The notes under the pieces were generated by a model. It saw only the letters and a program-made list of their open reading frames with translations, was not told the origin of the DNA and ran no database searches. Below, one piece after another: positions 4,743 through 5,239 of a stretch of 5,239 bases of DNA. Position 1 is the first letter of the stretch; every line of letters starts with the position of its first letter. Made by a program: the position numbers and the translations under genes. This stretch comes from Flavobacteriales bacterium UBA5871 (GTDB taxonomy: Bacteria > Bacteroidota > Bacteroidia > Flavobacteriales_D > Crocinitomicaceae), in NCBI GenBank assembly GCA_002432085.1, contig DJFN01000102.1, forward strand, positions 24,101-29,339, in the 5' to 3' direction.

Positions 4743-5239
4743 ATGAAAAGTCCAGAACGCTTGAAAAAAGCCGCGTCCGCTATCCCGCAGGAACGGACAC
4801 ACTTTCACTTCATGCTGGCCAAAAACCCGAACTATTTCGGGAACATTCCCGGCAGCAAACTGAAGGCGAATCTCAAACTCATTTCCGACACGAATTACGA
4901 GCAGCTCACCTGCGTGGGCTACAATCCGGATACGACGGAAATGGAAGCCACTTTTTCCATTAAAAAAGCCACGGGTTATTCCGGAACGCTCTGCAAACAG
5001 GGCTCGTTCGAATATGTGCGCTTTTACCTCGATTTCCACGATGGCAACGGTTTTATCGACCAGGGAAGCGTGGCGGTGAACGTACACGACATTCCCGACG
5101 CGAAAGACTGCCAGGGTAAATCCATTTACCCGCTGAAATACGTTGCTACGCTGAAAAAGAAAACGCCGCGTATTTCTTTCTGTGCGAATCCGGTGCTGCC
5201 GACATTGCGCGCTATTCTTTCCTGGGGACAGGATCCGCC
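4743..5239 (+). CDS. Unrecognised cytoplasmic protein, N-terminal part; 3' end outside window
   Basis: The frame runs from ATG 4743 to the right edge without a stop, 165 full codons. The protein begins MKSPERLKKAASAIPQERTH, with no signal peptide or membrane segment. Residues 20-165 alternate polar and hydrophobic positions in a beta-rich pattern, including NPNYFGNIPGSKLKANLKLI (about 29-48), YEQLTCVGYNPDTTEMEATF, KKATGYSGTLCKQGSFEYVRF, YLDFHDGNGFIDQGSVAVNVHD and IYPLKYVATLKKKTPR. Codon use (GCC, CTG, CAG, ATT/ATC mix) and composition match the chromosomal flank, and the promoter is good, so the gene is surely real. I do not recognise the family and assign no function. It points away from the Crp/Fnr gene, with 211 bp between start codons. 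Confidence 0.8.
   Translation, partial: MKSPERLKKAASAIPQERTHFHFMLAKNPNYFGNIPGSKLKANLKLISDTNYEQLTCVGYNPDTTEMEATFSIKKATGYSGTLCKQGSFEYVRFYLDFHDGNGFIDQGSVAVNVHDIPDAKDCQGKSIYPLKYVATLKKKTPRISFCANPVLPTLRAILSWGQDP

Overview
The window looks like a chromosomal segment of a member of the phylum Bacteroidota, plausibly Chitinophagaceae or a related family. Two promoters match the Bacteroidota consensus (TTG, 19-20 bp, TAnnTTTG). The left-hand gene encodes a secreted protein with an A-Q signal-peptide junction and modules typical of type IX secretion cargo. Start codons lack Shine-Dalgarno sequences, as is usual in this phylum. Family placement is an inference; no rRNA or other marker gene is present.

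Layout. Positions 1-703 (minus) hold the N-terminal part of a secreted, cysteine-rich beta protein that runs off the left edge. Next is a tRNA-Leu(CAA) at 987-1068 (plus) with a clear promoter and a strong terminator. Positions 1109-1494 carry no gene but are rich in structure: an inverted GTGTGAG-type repeat, one copy of a 39-bp repeat, an unexplained second terminator and an AT-rich stretch. At 1495-3484 (plus) lies a two-gene AT-rich cassette: a PPP-family metallophosphatase overlapping, by 14 bp, a Hanks-type Ser/Thr protein kinase with an unrecognised C-terminal region of about 185 residues. Convergent to it on the minus strand are a Crp/Fnr-family regulator (3956-4531) and, downstream of it, a DUF1801 (YdhG-like) protein (3526-3879). 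A second copy of the 39-bp repeat (34/39 identical, same orientation) sits upstream of the regulator at 4573-4611. At 4743-5239 (plus) a conserved-looking but unrecognised cytoplasmic protein starts behind a good promoter and runs off the right edge.

Interpretation. The phosphatase-kinase pair is visibly more AT-rich than its neighbours (many TTA, AGA and AAT codons against a roughly balanced flank) and is inserted between housekeeping-like sequence downstream of a tRNA gene. It reads as a horizontally acquired islet. The two proteins have opposing activities and are probably co-transcribed with translational coupling, which suggests a self-contained reversible phosphorylation switch. Stress signalling or phage defence are possible roles, but nothing in the window proves either. 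The Crp/Fnr regulator and the DUF1801 gene may form a small operon independent of the cassette.
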